From assembly GCF_003437035.1 (NCBI RefSeq), contig NZ_QSRL01000007.1, positions 1 through 57,890 on the forward strand: a stretch of DNA of 57,890 nt. Direction: 5' to 3'. The notes under the pieces are model-generated. The model worked only from the letters and a program-made list of their open reading frames with translations, searched no databases and was not told the origin of the DNA. Position 1 is the first letter of the stretch; the number at the start of each line of letters is the position of its first letter. Shown piece by piece: positions 14,451 to 23,438 of this stretch. The position numbers and the translations under genes are program-made. This DNA is from Collinsella sp. TF08-11AT (GTDB taxonomy: Bacteria > Actinomycetota > Coriobacteriia > Coriobacteriales > Coriobacteriaceae).

Positions 14451-15164
14451 TTAACCGCCCAGGTAGGCTTTGCGGACGTTATCGTCGTGCAGGAGCTCTT
14501 GGCCGGTGCCGGTCATGGTGATCTTGCCGGTCTCGAGCACGTAGCCGCGCGTGGCGATTGAAAGCGCCATCTGGGCGTTCTGCTCGACCAGAAGCACCGT
14601 GGTACCGGCCTTGTGCAGGTCCTCGACAATCTGGAAGATCTGCTCAATCAGAATCGGCGCCAGACCCATGGAAGGCTCATCGAGCATGAGCAGCTTGGGG
14701 TTGCTCATAAGGGCGCGCCCCATAACGAGCATCTGCTGTTCGCCGCCCGAAAGGGTGCCGGCGACCTGGCGACGGCGCTCCTTAAGGCGCGGGAACTGCT
14801 CGTAGACGCGCTCAAGGCCCGGAGTCACCGTGGACTTGGGCTGCGTGTAGGCGCCCATCTCCAGGTTCTCCTCGACCGTCATCTGCAAAAAGGCGCGACG
14901 GCCCTCGGGAACCTGGGCCAGGCCCTTGCCCACCAGTTTATCGGCAGGCGTATGGGTAATGTCCTCGCCCATAAACTTGATGGAGCCGGTCTTGGAACGC
15001 AGCAGGCCCGAGATGGTTTTAAGCGTCGTGGACTTACCGGCGCCGTTCGCGCCGATCAGGGCCACGATCTCGCCCTCGTTGACGTTAAAGGAGATGTCCT
15101 TGATGGCGTGGATAGCGCCGTACCAGACGTTGATGTTGTAGACGGAAAGCATCGGCTCTGCCAT
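14451..15164 (-). CDS. livF: branched-chain amino acid ABC transporter ATPase LivF
   Basis: A 237-residue ABC ATPase that powers import of leucine, isoleucine and valine as partner of LivG. Visible motifs: Walker A GANGAGKST, signature LSGGEQQML, Walker B LLMLDEPSMGLAP. The MAEPMLSVYNINVWYGAIHAIKDIS opening and the 237-residue length are typical of LivF. The ATG follows the livG stop TAA directly, with GGGGGAG in the end of livG, so translation is coupled. It is the last gene of livH-livM-livG-livF. Confidence 0.95.
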   Translation of the reverse strand: MAEPMLSVYNINVWYGAIHAIKDISFNVNEGEIVALIGANGAGKSTTLKTISGLLRSKTGSIKFMGEDITHTPADKLVGKGLAQVPEGRRAFLQMTVEENLEMGAYTQPKSTVTPGLERVYEQFPRLKERRRQVAGTLSGGEQQMLVMGRALMSNPKLLMLDEPSMGLAPILIEQIFQIVEDLHKAGTTVLLVEQNAQMALSIATRGYVLETGKITMTGTGQELLHDDNVRKAYLGG

Positions 15165-16025
15165 TTAGTTCTCCCCCTTATCCTGCTTGCCCAGATATGC
15201 CTCAATTACGGCATCGTTGTTCTGGATCTCCTCGGCCGTGCCCTTGGCGATGACCTTACCAAAGTTGAGCACGCAGATGCCCTCGCAGATGTTCATGACG
15301 AGCGACATATCATGCTCGATAAGCATAATGGCGATGCCAAAGGTGTCGCGGATCTTGACGATGTTCTCCATGAGCTCCGCGGTCTCGGACGGGTTCATGC
15401 CGGCGGCAGGCTCGTCGAGCAGCAGCAGTTTGGGGTTGGTGGCAAGCGCGCGGACGATCTCCAGACGACGCTGGGCGCCGTAAGGCAGCGAGCCGGCCTG
15501 CTCGTTTGCCAGGTGCTCCATATCAAAAATGGACAGCAGCTCCATGGCGCGCTCGTGGGCGGCCTTCTCGTGCTTCCAATACGTCGGCAGGCGCAGCACG
15601 CCCTCAAAGCCGGAGTAGCGCTCCTGGTTATGCAGGCCGATCTTAACGTTATCCTCCACCGTCATGGTGTTAAACAGGCGGATGTTTTGGAAGGTGCGGG
15701 CAATACCCATGCGGTTGACCTGGTAGACCGACTTGCCCGAGGTGTCCTCACCGTCGAGCAGGATGGTGCCGTGCGTGGGCTGGTACACCTTGGTGAGCAG
15801 GTTGAAGACCGTGGTCTTACCGGCACCATTGGGGCCGATCAGGCCGGCGATCTCGGTCTTGCCGATAGTCAGGCTAAAGTCGTCGACTGCCTTAAGGCCA
15901 CCGAACTCAATGCCCAGGTGGATGCACTCGAGCGCCGGGCGCTGGCCCAGGTCGCGATCGGGAACGATGGCGCCAGAAGGATACGGGACCATCTTGCCCT
16001 TGTTGAACTCAAATTTACTGGGCAT
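15165..16025 (-). CDS. livG: branched-chain amino acid ABC transporter ATPase LivG
   Basis: A 286-residue ABC ATPase with Walker A GPNGAGKTT, the LivG-type helical insert, signature region LPYGAQRRLEIVRAL and Walker B LLLLDEPAAGMNP. The signature is LPYGAQ in place of LSGGQ, as is usual in LivG. It has an N-terminal extension of about 30 residues before the first strand. The start was placed at ATG 16023-16025 because AAGGAGGTGG precedes it; it overlaps the end of livM by 11 bases. Confidence 0.94.
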   Translation of the reverse strand: MPSKFEFNKGKMVPYPSGAIVPDRDLGQRPALECIHLGIEFGGLKAVDDFSLTIGKTEIAGLIGPNGAGKTTVFNLLTKVYQPTHGTILLDGEDTSGKSVYQVNRMGIARTFQNIRLFNTMTVEDNVKIGLHNQERYSGFEGVLRLPTYWKHEKAAHERAMELLSIFDMEHLANEQAGSLPYGAQRRLEIVRALATNPKLLLLDEPAAGMNPSETAELMENIVKIRDTFGIAIMLIEHDMSLVMNICEGICVLNFGKVIAKGTAEEIQNNDAVIEAYLGKQDKGEN

Positions 16026-17094
16026 CGGCTGCCACCTCCTTCTTGGAAGCAAAACGGTCCTTGACGCGACCGAAGAACGCCTTGAGCTGCGGGTTGTTGG
16101 TAAAGATCATGACCAGGATCAGCACGATGGCGTAGATGAGCATGCGGTAGTCCGAGAACTGACGGAGCAGCTCAGGAAGCACCGTGAGCAACGCCGCCGC
16201 GATGACGGAGCCGCGCATGTTGCCCAGACCGCCCAGGACCACGAACACCAGGATGAGGATCGACGTGTTGAAGTCGAACTTGGTGGCGGAGAGCTGCGAG
16301 AAGTTACCGCCGAAGAGAGCTCCGGCAGCACCGGCGAGGGCAGCGGAAACCACGAAGGCGATCATGCGGTACTCGGTGACGGAGATGCCTACGGACTCGG
16401 CTGCAATCTTGTTATCGCGCACGGCCATGATGGCACGGCCGGTACGGCTGCGCACCAGGTTGAGTACAATCACGAGCGCGACCATGACCAGGATGGCACC
16501 GGCGAGGAAGGTCGAGTACGTCGACACGCCCGAGGCACCCTGGGCGCCCTTGATGATGGCGGTGCCGTCCTCGAGCAGGTGCAGGTCGTCGATCGTGGAG
16601 TTGCCCGTGATGTTAAAGATCACATGCAGGCCGCGGGAGTCGACACCCACAATGAGGCAGGTGACGATCTCTTTGATGATCTCGCCAAAAGCCAGGGTCA
16701 CGATGGCCAGATAGTCGCCGCTCAGGCGCAGGACCGGGATACCGATCAAGAAGCCCAAGATGGCAGCGGCGATAGCGCCGACCACAATGCTGATGACAAG
16801 ACGTATTGGATCGGAGGGGACGGCGCTCTCGAGGGCAACCGCGGTAACGATGCCCGTATAGGCGCCGACGCTCATAAAGCCCGCGTGGCCCAGCGACAAG
16901 TCGCCCGCGATGCCGACAACGAGGTTGAGCGAGATGGCCATAACGATGTAGGCCGTGATGGGAACCAACTGGCCGGCGATCATGCGCGGGATCATATGGT
17001 TGGACTGCATAAAGAACACGATGGCGAATGCCACGATGCACATGGCGTACGTGACAAAGTCGTGACGCGTCTGCTTGTCTTTAAGGAACTTCAT
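16015..17094 (-). CDS. livM: branched-chain amino acid ABC transporter permease LivM
   Basis: A 359-residue integral membrane permease with about ten helices. It carries the family segments GDLSLGHAGFMSVGAY near the first third and the EAA-like loop with AIRDNKIAAESVGI-type residues (AVRDNKIAAESVGISV). It forms the channel with LivH. The C-terminus is a short basic tail. The start is ATG 17092-17094; a GTG three codons earlier overlaps the livH stop. It lies between livH and livG with overlaps, which argues for one transcript. Confidence 0.94.
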   Translation of the reverse strand: MKFLKDKQTRHDFVTYAMCIVAFAIVFFMQSNHMIPRMIAGQLVPITAYIVMAISLNLVVGIAGDLSLGHAGFMSVGAYTGIVTAVALESAVPSDPIRLVISIVVGAIAAAILGFLIGIPVLRLSGDYLAIVTLAFGEIIKEIVTCLIVGVDSRGLHVIFNITGNSTIDDLHLLEDGTAIIKGAQGASGVSTYSTFLAGAILVMVALVIVLNLVRSRTGRAIMAVRDNKIAAESVGISVTEYRMIAFVVSAALAGAAGALFGGNFSQLSATKFDFNTSILILVFVVLGGLGNMRGSVIAAALLTVLPELLRQFSDYRMLIYAIVLILVMIFTNNPQLKAFFGRVKDRFASKKEVAADAQ

Positions 17095-17103
17095 AACGCT
17101 CAC

Positions 17104-17985
17104 CTACACCTTCTCGGGGACGTACTTGCCCAAGAGGCCGGCAGGCTTGACGAGCAGGACGATGATCAAAACACCAAAGACGATGGAGTTGGCAAGGCTC
17201 GTGGAAATGTAAGCCTGCGCCATCGCTTCGATGATGCCGATGAGAATGCCACCGACAAAGGCACCGGGGATGGAGCCGATGCCGCCGAAGACGGCGGCGT
17301 CGAAGGCCTTAATGCCAGGCATGGCGCCCGTGGTGGGCTGCAGGACCGGCGAGTAGGAGCACAGGAGCACGCCGGCGATGGCGGCAAGGGCGGAGCCGAT
17401 GGCAAAGGTCATCGAAATAGTGCGGTTGACGTTGATGCCCATGAGCTGAGCGGCGGACTTGTCCTCGGACACGGCGCGCATGGCCTTGCCCATCTTGGTC
17501 TTACCTGTAAAGAACATCAGACCGGCCATGATAACCAGGCAGGCGACGATGGTGACGAGCGAAACGGCGCTTACGTTGAACTTGGCCAAGAACTCCGGCA
17601 CCGGGAAGGTGACGAGCGAAGTGAAGTTCTTGGGCGTGGCGCCCCACAGGAGCTGCGCGGCGTTCTGCAGGAAGTAGGACACGCCGATGGCCGTGATCAG
17701 AACGGCCAGCGGGCCCGCCTGACGCAGCGGCTTGTATGCCAGACCCTCGATGAGAACACCGAGAACCGTGCAGACCACACAAGAGAGAACTACAGATGCC
17801 CAGCCCGGGAGGCCGAGATACGACGTGGCGCAGAACGAGACATAGGCACCGACCATGATGACGTCGCCGTGAGCGAAGTTGAGCATCTTGGCGATACCGT
17901 AGACCATGGTGTAGCCCAACGCGATGATGGCGTAGACGCTGCCCATGGACAGGCCGTTGACCAGGTATTGGATAAAGACCGTCAT
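17104..17985 (-). CDS. livH: branched-chain amino acid ABC transporter permease LivH
   Basis: A 293-residue permease with about eight helices. MTVFIQYLVNGLSMGSVYAI, GYTMVYGIAKMLNFAHGDV and the cytoplasmic AVSEDKSAAQLMGI loop that contacts the ATPase are standard LivH features. The start is ATG 17983-17985, with GGGGG 9 bases upstream; an ATG three codons earlier lies directly against that site. It is the first gene of the four-gene transporter block, about 140 bases after livK1. Confidence 0.94.
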   Translation of the reverse strand: MTVFIQYLVNGLSMGSVYAIIALGYTMVYGIAKMLNFAHGDVIMVGAYVSFCATSYLGLPGWASVVLSCVVCTVLGVLIEGLAYKPLRQAGPLAVLITAIGVSYFLQNAAQLLWGATPKNFTSLVTFPVPEFLAKFNVSAVSLVTIVACLVIMAGLMFFTGKTKMGKAMRAVSEDKSAAQLMGINVNRTISMTFAIGSALAAIAGVLLCSYSPVLQPTTGAMPGIKAFDAAVFGGIGSIPGAFVGGILIGIIEAMAQAYISTSLANSIVFGVLIIVLLVKPAGLLGKYVPEKV

Positions 17986-18061
17986 GTTCCACATCCCCCT
18001 TTCGAATAGGTTTCCAGTTGATGTATGAAACAGGGACGTTACATCGTCCCTAGATACCAAG

Positions 18062-18093
18062 CAAGCAGGGAAGGCCAAAACCTCCCCTGCTTG
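18062..18093 (-). terminator. intercistronic hairpin between livK1 and livH
   Basis: Arms CAAGCAGGG (18062-18070) and CCCTGCTTG (18085-18093) form a perfect 9-pair stem with a 14-base loop, between the livK1 stop and livH. No T-run follows. Such hairpins often leave more binding-protein mRNA than permease mRNA by partial termination or by stabilising the upstream part. Confidence 0.5.
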
Positions 18094-18124
18094 GGATCAA
18101 AACCGCTCTATGTAAGGCGGCCTA

Positions 18125-19312
18125 TTAGGCCTGTACGTACTTGCCGTCGGTAATGACGTACGCCGTCGGGTCCTTCTGGACCTGACCCTTGTCGTTCCAG
18201 GAGAGCTTGCCAGTCAGGCCGTCAACAGTAATCTTGAGCATAGCCTTAGGCAGCTTCTCGGCAACCTCGGTGGGGTCGGCGTCGACGCCCAGGCCGGCCT
18301 CCTTGAGAGCCTCGACCACAGCATGCACGCCGTCGTAGGCGTCGGCGGCAAACTGGTCGGGGGTATCACCGTACTTATCCTTGTAAGCGTTGACGAAGTC
18401 GGCGTTCTTCTCGTCGTCGGCGGAGAACGGGGTCATAAGCAGCAGGCCCTCGGCAAGAGAGGTGTCGAAGCCCTCAACGCCCAGGATGCCGTCCATGCCG
18501 TCGCAGCCCATCATCTTGACGTCGTAGCCCATGTCCTTGGCGTTCTTGAGCAGGACGGACGCCGGCGTGTAGTAGATCGGCGCAAAGATCATGGTGGCGC
18601 CTGCCTGCTTGGCCTTGGTTAGCTGGTTGGTAAAGCTCGTGGCGGAGTCGTCCTTAAAGGTCTCCTCGTCGACAATCTCAAGCTTAGACTTAGCGGCCTG
18701 GGCCTTAAAGGAATCTGCGATGCCCGAAGAATAGGCATCGCCGGAGTTATAGAACAGCACGAACTTCTCGTTCGCATACTTCTCTGCCAGGAACTTGGCA
18801 GCGTTGACACCTTGGTTGGGGTCGGTAAAGCAAACCTGGAAGACGCAATCCTTGCCCTTGGTAACGTCCTCGGAGGACGCGGACGGGGTGATCATGAACG
18901 TCTCGGGGTCGTTGCCGCACTCGGCGGCAACGGCGACCGACGCACCCGTGGTGGTCGGACCGACGAGGGCCTGCATGCCCCAGTCGAGCAGGGTGTTGAA
19001 GGCGTTGACGGCCTTCTCGCCGTCAGCCTGGTCGTCCTCGGCCTTGCTGACAAGCGGCAGCTCCTTGGTCGAGAAATCCTTGCAGCCAAGCTCGACAGCC
19101 TGTGTAACGGACTTGCCGTAGGACGCGTTGGCGCCGGTCAGCGGGCCGATGGTGCCGATCTTAAACGAAGCGTCGCCCGACGCGGAACCGCTGTCGCCGC
19201 CGTTGGAGGAGCAGCCAGCTAGAATGGACATCGCCCCCAGACCTGCTGCGCTCGCGATAACGCTCCTGCGATTCATAACAGGGTTCAATGACTTACCGGT
19301 GAGGCTCGACAT
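18125..19312 (-). CDS. livK: branched-chain amino acid substrate-binding lipoprotein (LivK 1)
   Basis: A 395-residue periplasmic-type binding protein, here a membrane-anchored lipoprotein. A basic start, a hydrophobic stretch and the lipobox SILAGC place the lipidated Cys near residue 34, followed by a Ser/Gly-rich linker. The mature part starts KIGTIGPLTGANASYG, typical of the Leu/Ile/Val-binding family (type 1 fold). The start is ATG 19310-19312, behind GAGAGGAG; an internal ATG (MNRRS) lacks a site. It lies directly upstream of livH and is about 70% identical by eye to the second binding protein just upstream, so the pair arose by duplication. Confidence 0.93.
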   Translation of the reverse strand: MSSLTGKSLNPVMNRRSVIASAAGLGAMSILAGCSSNGGDSGSASGDASFKIGTIGPLTGANASYGKSVTQAVELGCKDFSTKELPLVSKAEDDQADGEKAVNAFNTLLDWGMQALVGPTTTGASVAVAAECGNDPETFMITPSASSEDVTKGKDCVFQVCFTDPNQGVNAAKFLAEKYANEKFVLFYNSGDAYSSGIADSFKAQAAKSKLEIVDEETFKDDSATSFTNQLTKAKQAGATMIFAPIYYTPASVLLKNAKDMGYDVKMMGCDGMDGILGVEGFDTSLAEGLLLMTPFSADDEKNADFVNAYKDKYGDTPDQFAADAYDGVHAVVEALKEAGLGVDADPTEVAEKLPKAMLKITVDGLTGKLSWNDKGQVQKDPTAYVITDGKYVQA

Positions 19313-19583
19313 GCGGCTCTCCTCTCAAATCTCGTCGGGTTTTGGTTGCCCGACAGGCCATCCTTCGCCGTGTTCGGCGTTCGCAAAATAGTAGACGCTT
19401 TAGTTAGGAAAAGTGGCGATTATTTCAACTTTTCTTTGGATTTGTTCATTTATCCATATTTCTGTGTATTTCTATTATTTTATGCAGTAATGCCACTTTA
19501 TTGTGTAAAAGTAATGTTTCCATTCTGTTACAGGCGTCCCCGCCCTGAATAAAACAGCCTCACCGGTAGCGTTTTATGCGCAC
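19313..19583 (-). promoter_or_regulatory. AT-rich regulatory region between the two livK genes
   Basis: No gene. The stretch 19390-19540 is strikingly AT-rich against its surroundings. An inverted pair AAAGTGGC (19410-19417) and GCCACTTT (19492-19499) flanks it. On the minus strand TTGAAA followed 16 bases later by TAACTA could be a promoter for livK1. This suggests livK1-livHMGF has its own promoter, separate from livK2. Confidence 0.4.
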
Positions 19584-20750
19584 TTAGGCGGCGATGTACT
19601 TGCCGTCCTGGATCACATAGGCCGTAGCGGGCTTTTCGACCTGGCCCTCGTCATTCCACGTCAGCTCGCCCGTCAGGCCCTCGATCTTGATCTTGCGCAT
19701 GGCGCGGGCAAGGTCGTCGGCAATGTCGGCACCGTCAGCCGTAATGTCGATGCCCGCTTTATCGATAGCCTCGGCAATCGCATGGACGCAGTCATAGGCA
19801 TCGGCGGCAAACTGATTGGGCGTCTCGTCGTAGGCGTCCTTATAGGCCTTGACGAAGTCGGCGTTCTTCTCATCGTCAGCAGAGAACGGGGTCATGAGCA
19901 GCACGCCCTCGGCAAGAGAGGTATCGAAGCCCTCAACGGAGAGCAGGCCGTCCATGCCGTCGGTGCCCATAAGCGTCATGTCGTACCCCATGTCCTTGGC
20001 GTTCTTGAGCAGGACGGACGCCGGCGTGTAATAGATCGGAGCAAAAATAAGCGTGGCGCCGGCCTCCTTGGCCTTGGTGAGCTGGTTGGTAAAGCTCGTG
20101 GAAGAGTCGTCCTTAAAGGTCTCGGTATCGACGACATCGAGCTTGGATGCCTTGGCCTGCTCGGCAAAGGCGTCGGCAACGCCCGAGCTGTACGTATCGC
20201 CGGAGTTGTAGAACAGGGCGATCTTGGCGTCCGCGTACTTCTCGGCCAAGAACTTCGCGGCGCTGGCGCCCATGGTGGAGTCGGTGAAGCAAACCTGAAA
20301 GACCGTGGTCTTTCCCTTGGTGACATCGAGCGACGAGGCCGAAGGCGTGACCATGAGCATATCGTCGGCGATCTCGCCCGAGACGGCGACGGCGGCGCCG
20401 GTGGTAACGGGGCCGACAAGCGCCTGCATGCCCCAGTCGCACAAGGTATTGAAGGCGTTGATGGCCTTCTCGCCGTCGGCGACGTCGTCCTCGGACTTAA
20501 GCGAGAGTTTGAGGTCCTTGGTCGAGAAATCCTCGGCGGCGAGCTTGGCACCCTTCTCGGCCGAAACGCCATAGGTTGCCGCGGCGCCGGTCAGAGGGCC
20601 GATAACACCGATCTTGAAGGTCTTGCCGTCATCGGCGGAGCCGCCGTCAGAGCCACTCGAAGAGCAGCCAGCGAGCGCGGCGGTGCTGCCGAGCGCCGCG
20701 GCTCCTGCCAAGAAACTCCTACGGCTCAGTGCGTTGTTGATACTAAACAT
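19584..20750 (-). CDS. livK: branched-chain amino acid substrate-binding lipoprotein (LivK 2)
   Basis: A 388-residue paralogue of the neighbouring LivK. Signal part: MFSINNALSRRSFLAG with a twin-Arg-like RR, then the lipobox AALAGC and a Ser/Gly/Asp linker. The mature part begins KIGVIGPLTGAAATYG. The start is ATG 20748-20750, behind AGGGGGA; the longer frame has no site. Having two binding proteins with one set of permease and ATPase genes is known in Escherichia coli (LivJ and LivK), where they differ in specificity. The same division here is inference. Confidence 0.93.
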   Translation of the reverse strand: MFSINNALSRRSFLAGAAALGSTAALAGCSSSGSDGGSADDGKTFKIGVIGPLTGAAATYGVSAEKGAKLAAEDFSTKDLKLSLKSEDDVADGEKAINAFNTLCDWGMQALVGPVTTGAAVAVSGEIADDMLMVTPSASSLDVTKGKTTVFQVCFTDSTMGASAAKFLAEKYADAKIALFYNSGDTYSSGVADAFAEQAKASKLDVVDTETFKDDSSTSFTNQLTKAKEAGATLIFAPIYYTPASVLLKNAKDMGYDMTLMGTDGMDGLLSVEGFDTSLAEGVLLMTPFSADDEKNADFVKAYKDAYDETPNQFAADAYDCVHAIAEAIDKAGIDITADGADIADDLARAMRKIKIEGLTGELTWNDEGQVEKPATAYVIQDGKYIAA

Positions 20751-21000
20751 GGTGTCCCCCTTTTCGCTGGCCGCGGTGCGGCTGTTTTGCGGTACGGGGC
20801 AAACCTTATGGCGCAAACGTTGACAGTTTGTTACGGAAGTTCATTTGTAGCGAGCATGTTTCCAATGTTTCCGCAGCGTTTCGGGGGTGCCGTTTTGTGC
20901 GACTCCTGTTGCCTGGCGAGCATGCGCCCTCGGTTCACGCTAGAATGCACTCAACCTTTAAGCGGTTAATCCATCCATAAGATGCACGAAGGAGCTATCT

Positions 21001-22344
21001 ATGAGCGAATCCCTGCGCACCGTGAACGTCGGTCTGATCGGTCTGGGGACCGTCGGCGGCGGCGTGGCCCGTCTGATCAAGAGCCACCACGATGAGTACC
21101 TGGCCGCCTACGGCATCGACCTTAAGCTGACCCGCGCCTGCGCGCTTGCCTGGGAGCAGGCCGAGGCAGCCGGTATTGAGCGCGAGGCCTTTACGAGTGA
21201 CTGGCACGATGTCGTCACCGACCCCGCCGTCGACATCGTCGTCGAGCTGATCGGCGGCGAGCACCCCGCGACCGAAATCTTCACTACCGCCTTCGAGAAC
21301 GGCAAGCATGTCGTCTCTGCCAACAAGGCCCTGCTGGGCCGTCATGTCGAGACGCTCGCCGAGAAGGCGCGCGCGTGCGGCGTGCAGATTAAGTGCGAGG
21401 CCAGCTGCGGCGGTGGCATCCCCATTGTCAGCACGCTCGAGCACGACCTGGTGGGCAACAAGATCCTGACCATCGCCGGCATTCTCAACGGTACCACCAA
21501 CTATATCCTGTCGCGCATGGACGCCGAGGGCGCCGATTACGCCGACGTGCTTGCCGACGCGCAGGCCAAGGGCTATGCCGAGGCCGACCCGTCCGCCGAC
21601 GTCGACGGCTTCGACGCCGCCAGCAAGACGGCGATCCTCGCCTCCATCGGCTTTGGCACCCGCGTTACCACCGACGATGTGTACCAGCAGGGTATCCGTA
21701 CCATCGGCGCCGAGGACATCGCCCAGGCCCGCGAGCTCGGCTACACCATTAAGCTGCTGGGCATCGCACGCAACACCGACACCGGCGTCGACGTCCGCGT
21801 GCATCCCACGCTGATCCCCGCCGATCACATGCTTGCCAAGGTCAACGGCGCCATGAACGCCGTCTACGTGGTGGGTGACGCCGTGGGCGAGACCATGTTC
21901 TACGGCGCGGGCGCGGGCTCCTTCCCCACCGCGAGTGCCGTCGTGGGCGATATCCTGTCGCTCTCCGAGCAGATCAGCCGCGGCGTGGCCCCGCTGCCCG
22001 AGATTGAGCCCTATGGTCACAACCTCGCCTTTAAGCCCATGGACGAGCTCCAGACCAAGTACTATGTGCGTCTGAAGGTCGCCGACCGCGTGGGCGCCCT
22101 GTCCGAGACGGTCGACATCTTTGCCAAGCACAACATCTCGATCTCGCTCATCAACCAGGTCGAGGACGGCAAGTCGGGCGTCAGCGATGCCTGCTCGGTC
22201 ATCTTCCTGACGCACCGCGCGCTCGAGAAGAATGTCCAGGCTGCCGCCGCCGAGCTTGCCAGCGTCGACTGCGTGGCCGAGGTCGCCAACGTCCTGCGCA
22301 TCGAGGACGTTGAGGCTTGGACCGAAGGCGTCATGGCGAACTAG
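21001..22344 (+). CDS. hom: homoserine dehydrogenase with ACT domain
   Basis: A 447-residue enzyme that reduces aspartate semialdehyde to homoserine with NAD(P)H, the branch point to threonine and methionine. Visible: nucleotide-binding GLGTVGGGV (about 12-20), SANKALL, EASCGGGIPIV, GILNGTTNYIL and the catalytic region GYAEADPSADVDGFDAASK with its Asp and Lys. A C-terminal ACT domain (about 350-430, YYVRLKVADRVGALSE) should allow feedback inhibition, classically by threonine. AAGGAG precedes the ATG. It is transcribed away from livK2 and is followed by a strong terminator, so it is probably monocistronic. Confidence 0.96.
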   Translation: MSESLRTVNVGLIGLGTVGGGVARLIKSHHDEYLAAYGIDLKLTRACALAWEQAEAAGIEREAFTSDWHDVVTDPAVDIVVELIGGEHPATEIFTTAFENGKHVVSANKALLGRHVETLAEKARACGVQIKCEASCGGGIPIVSTLEHDLVGNKILTIAGILNGTTNYILSRMDAEGADYADVLADAQAKGYAEADPSADVDGFDAASKTAILASIGFGTRVTTDDVYQQGIRTIGAEDIAQARELGYTIKLLGIARNTDTGVDVRVHPTLIPADHMLAKVNGAMNAVYVVGDAVGETMFYGAGAGSFPTASAVVGDILSLSEQISRGVAPLPEIEPYGHNLAFKPMDELQTKYYVRLKVADRVGALSETVDIFAKHNISISLINQVEDGKSGVSDACSVIFLTHRALEKNVQAAAAELASVDCVAEVANVLRIEDVEAWTEGVMAN

Positions 22345-22377
22345 TTCGGTTTACACCCCACAACGCATTTGCTCGAA

Positions 22378-22414
22378 GGGCTCCCGTCTAGTCTTGGACG
22401 GGAGCCCTTTCATT
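22378..22414 (+). terminator. intrinsic terminator of hom
   Basis: Stem GGGCTCCCGTC/GACGGGAGCCC (22378-22388, 22397-22407) with an 8-base loop, followed by TTTCATTT, about 35 bases after the hom stop. Confidence 0.9.
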
Positions 22415-22567
22415 TGCACGCTCGGGGTGCATTGACACGATCCGCGTTTGAGCAATTTGACCGTTCGGTGTCAACCAGGGGTACCGCTTACCGATAAGCA
22501 GGCATGTTTGTTTTTGTCTGCCGCTATCCTGTGCTGCGTACGTCCACCCCCGAAGAATGGAGGCACC

Positions 22568-23317
22568 ATGTTGCTCGAGGGCAAGAAAGCAATCATCACC
22601 GGAGGCACACGCGGTATCGGCTATGCCATCGCCTGCCGTTTTATCGAGGAAGGCGCTGCCGTCACCGTCTTTGGCTCGCGCCAGGAGACTGCCGACGCGG
22701 CCGTTGAGAAGCTAGCAGCCGCCTATCCTAACGCCAAGGTCTGGGGCCGCTCCTGCGACCTCACCTCGCTCGAAGCCGTAACCGAGGCCTTTACCCAGGC
22801 CGCCGCCGATATGGGCGGCTTGGATACAGTCGTCAACAATGCCGGCATCTCCCAGCGCTCGCCCCTTTTGGATTACACGGCCGAAGAGTTTGCAAAGGTC
22901 ATGGACCTCAATGTCGTCGCCGTCTTTAATGGTCACCAGGCTGCCGCCAAGATCATGACCGAGGCCGGCCACGGCGGCACCATCACCACCACGAGCTCAA
23001 TGGTCGCCAAGTATGGCCAGCCCTCCGGCGTCGGCTATCCTACGTCCAAGTTTGCCGTCAACGGCATGGTCCAGTCGCTCTCGCGCGAGCTCGCCCCCAT
23101 GGGTATTCGCGTCAACGCCGTCGCGCCTGGCGTAACCAAGACCGATATGGTCGCCAACCTGCCCGAAGAGGTTATTAAGCCCATCATCGCCACCATTCCG
23201 CTGGGTCGCATGGGCGAGCCCGAGGATGTCGCCAACGCCTTTGTTTTCCTGGCGAGCGACATGTCCGCCTACGTCACGGGCGCGGTGCTCCCCGTCGACG
23301 GAGCCGCCCGCTCCTAA
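22568..23317 (+). CDS. short-chain dehydrogenase/reductase (classical SDR)
   Basis: A 249-residue classical SDR. The dinucleotide motif TGGTRGIGYAIA (about 11-22), the NNAG motif, Ser in TTSSM and the Tyr-x-x-x-Lys pair in YPTSK give a complete active site. It resembles FabG and hydroxysteroid dehydrogenases. Collinsella strains are known for bile-acid hydroxysteroid dehydrogenases, but this protein does not resemble the 7-beta enzyme as I remember it, so the substrate is open. The start is ATG 22568-22570, behind TGGAGGCACC; the frame is open 40 codons further upstream without a site. It stands alone between two terminators. Confidence 0.88.
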   Translation: MLLEGKKAIITGGTRGIGYAIACRFIEEGAAVTVFGSRQETADAAVEKLAAAYPNAKVWGRSCDLTSLEAVTEAFTQAAADMGGLDTVVNNAGISQRSPLLDYTAEEFAKVMDLNVVAVFNGHQAAAKIMTEAGHGGTITTTSSMVAKYGQPSGVGYPTSKFAVNGMVQSLSRELAPMGIRVNAVAPGVTKTDMVANLPEEVIKPIIATIPLGRMGEPEDVANAFVFLASDMSAYVTGAVLPVDGAARS

Positions 23318-23360
23318 AGGTCGCGAACCACGGCTTCGAGTCTCAACGAAGCCCAACGCA

Positions 23361-23408
23361 AAAGGCGCGCTGTCTGCATCAACCGCAGGCAGCGCGCCTT
23401 CAATTATT
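23361..23408. terminator. bidirectional terminator between SDR and antiporter genes
   Basis: Near-perfect 16-base arms AAGGCGCGCTGTCTGC (23362-23377) and GCAGGCAGCGCGCCTT (23385-23400) with a 7-base loop, sitting between two convergent genes. Modest T-tracts lie on both sides. Confidence 0.8.
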
Positions 23409-23438
23409 TGGACGGAACCCGTATCCCGACATTCCTTG

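Noticed and set aside
14613..16064. 483-residue plus-strand frame over livF and livG
   Set aside because: Fully antisense to two ATPases with intact Walker motifs; no family resemblance.
15733..18009. 758-residue open frame opposite livG, livM and livH
   Set aside because: Antisense to three clear liv genes, with highly repetitive Asp/Gly/His composition typical of the complement of hydrophobic codons.
20820..20848. TTGACA as hom promoter
   Set aside because: The -35 is perfect, but nothing like a -10 follows at 15-19 bases. It is also 170 bases from hom.
22568..23317. 7-beta-hydroxysteroid dehydrogenase of Collinsella
   Set aside because: The sequence is a classical SDR with TGGTRGIG and YPTSK and does not match the remembered N-terminus or active-site context of the 7-beta enzyme, so the specific name is not supported.
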